32,046 bases of DNA from Lingula anatina (Eukaryota > Brachiopoda > Lingulata > Lingulida > Lingulidae): positions 342,469 through 374,514 of the forward strand of contig NW_019775399.1 of the NCBI RefSeq assembly GCF_001039355.2, given 5' to 3'. Positions 31,397-32,046 of this stretch are shown here, one piece after another; within the stretch, counting starts at the first letter, position 1, and each line of letters starts with the position of its first letter. A model generated the notes under the pieces. That model was not told the origin of the DNA. It was given only the letters and a program-made list of their open reading frames with translations, and made no database searches. Both the position numbers and the translations under genes were made by a program.

Positions 31397-32046
31397 GGGA
31401 GTGATCACAATTTCTAGGGAAACAAAACGATCAATTCACAAATTTTAGTAAATAAAACTTTATTTTAATAAAATATCTCACTGATAATGCCAATCAGAAA
31501 TCCTGAAAATCACAAATCGTCGTGTATAATGACTTCATTTCACGAGGGGCAGAGAATAAGAAGTCTCATTTACGAGTTGCGTGAATGATGTGCTTCACAA
31601 ATCACGCTACATGAAATGAAGTATCTTAACAAACGTCTCACGCATGTCTGGAAATAAAAAGTAGCTTTCACGGGTAACGAAAATACCCACGGGTTAAGAC
31701 CTAGCGCAAGTGAACGGTTCCTGTGTTTAACAACACTAATAATATGCATAAAGCTGCATAACACTTCTGTTTGACCTATGTTGGCGACATCAAACTGATC
31801 TCCTCTGTGTTTTTTTTTCTTTACTTGCATGAGAAAATGAAAATGTAATCAGAAAATATATCTCCCAGAGGAGATCAGAGTGGACCTTATAGAACCTTCG
31901 GCGATATTTGTTTTTGAAATCTTTGTTGTTTGCACTGGATAACATTACTTTAATATTCCCGTTATGTAATATCTAGATATGTAACACTGATTTTTTATTG
32001 TGGTTAAAACGATCACCTGTGTTGTCTATACCTTTGGAATTATATA
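31397..32046. other. 3' flanking sequence, no gene seen
   Basis: AT-rich, with two further AATAAA motifs near its start. No supported coding region or RNA. Confidence 0.5.

Noticed and set aside
1-32046. CRISPR arrays, bacterial operons, phage or viral genes, tRNA or rRNA genes
   Set aside because: None seen. The tandem repeats present are microsatellites or duplications without spacer structure, and no tRNA-like box A/B pair was noticed by eye.

Overview
The window is animal (metazoan) nuclear DNA. Its genes are made of extracellular domains and a family C GPCR, the introns are spliceosomal (GT..AG), and AT-rich, microsatellite-rich non-coding DNA makes up most of the length. Several short inverted-repeat elements and about 1-3% divergence between repeated segments fit a highly heterozygous marine invertebrate. 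I cannot name the species or phylum from this sequence.

Layout. (1) Bases 1-2687, minus strand: the 5' part (895 codons, running off the left edge) of an apparently single-exon gene for a secreted protein with signal peptide, two MAM, two EGF-like and five sushi/CCP domains, then an unrecognised Cys-containing stretch. A matched TATA box and initiator lie just upstream (2882-2913). (2) About 2.9-10.2 kb: no supported gene; a long foldback (5227-5514), a MITE-like element (about 6758-6968) and microsatellites. (3) 10237-14437: a 2.1-kb sequence present twice in tandem, with a single N exactly between the copies. (4) 14665-23440: a 4.3-kb sequence present twice, again with an N at each contig-like boundary (14664, 19199). 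Each copy carries the first coding exon of a metabotropic-glutamate-receptor-like gene. (5) 23.4-28.4 kb: rest of intron 1, with a second, inverted copy of the MITE and another TIR element. (6) 28483-31162: exons 2-4 of the receptor, completing an 897-residue protein with Venus flytrap, nine-cysteine linker and seven TM helices, followed by poly(A) signals and a long hairpin in the probable 3' UTR.

Main points. The receptor keeps the residues that hold the alpha-amino and alpha-carboxyl groups of an amino acid, but the positions equivalent to mGluR1 Arg78 and Lys409, which grip the distal carboxylate of glutamate, are Leu72 and about Phe394. It is therefore probably an orphan amino-acid receptor of the kind called mXR in insects, not a glutamate receptor. 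The two tandem duplications abut single Ns and differ like alleles (SNPs, microsatellite lengths, a 23-bp indel, a 50-bp tandem duplication, a transposon-like insertion). I read them as unmerged haplotype overlaps rather than real gene or exon duplications, so the true locus is probably about 6.6 kb shorter with one first exon. The two genes show no functional link other than adjacency.
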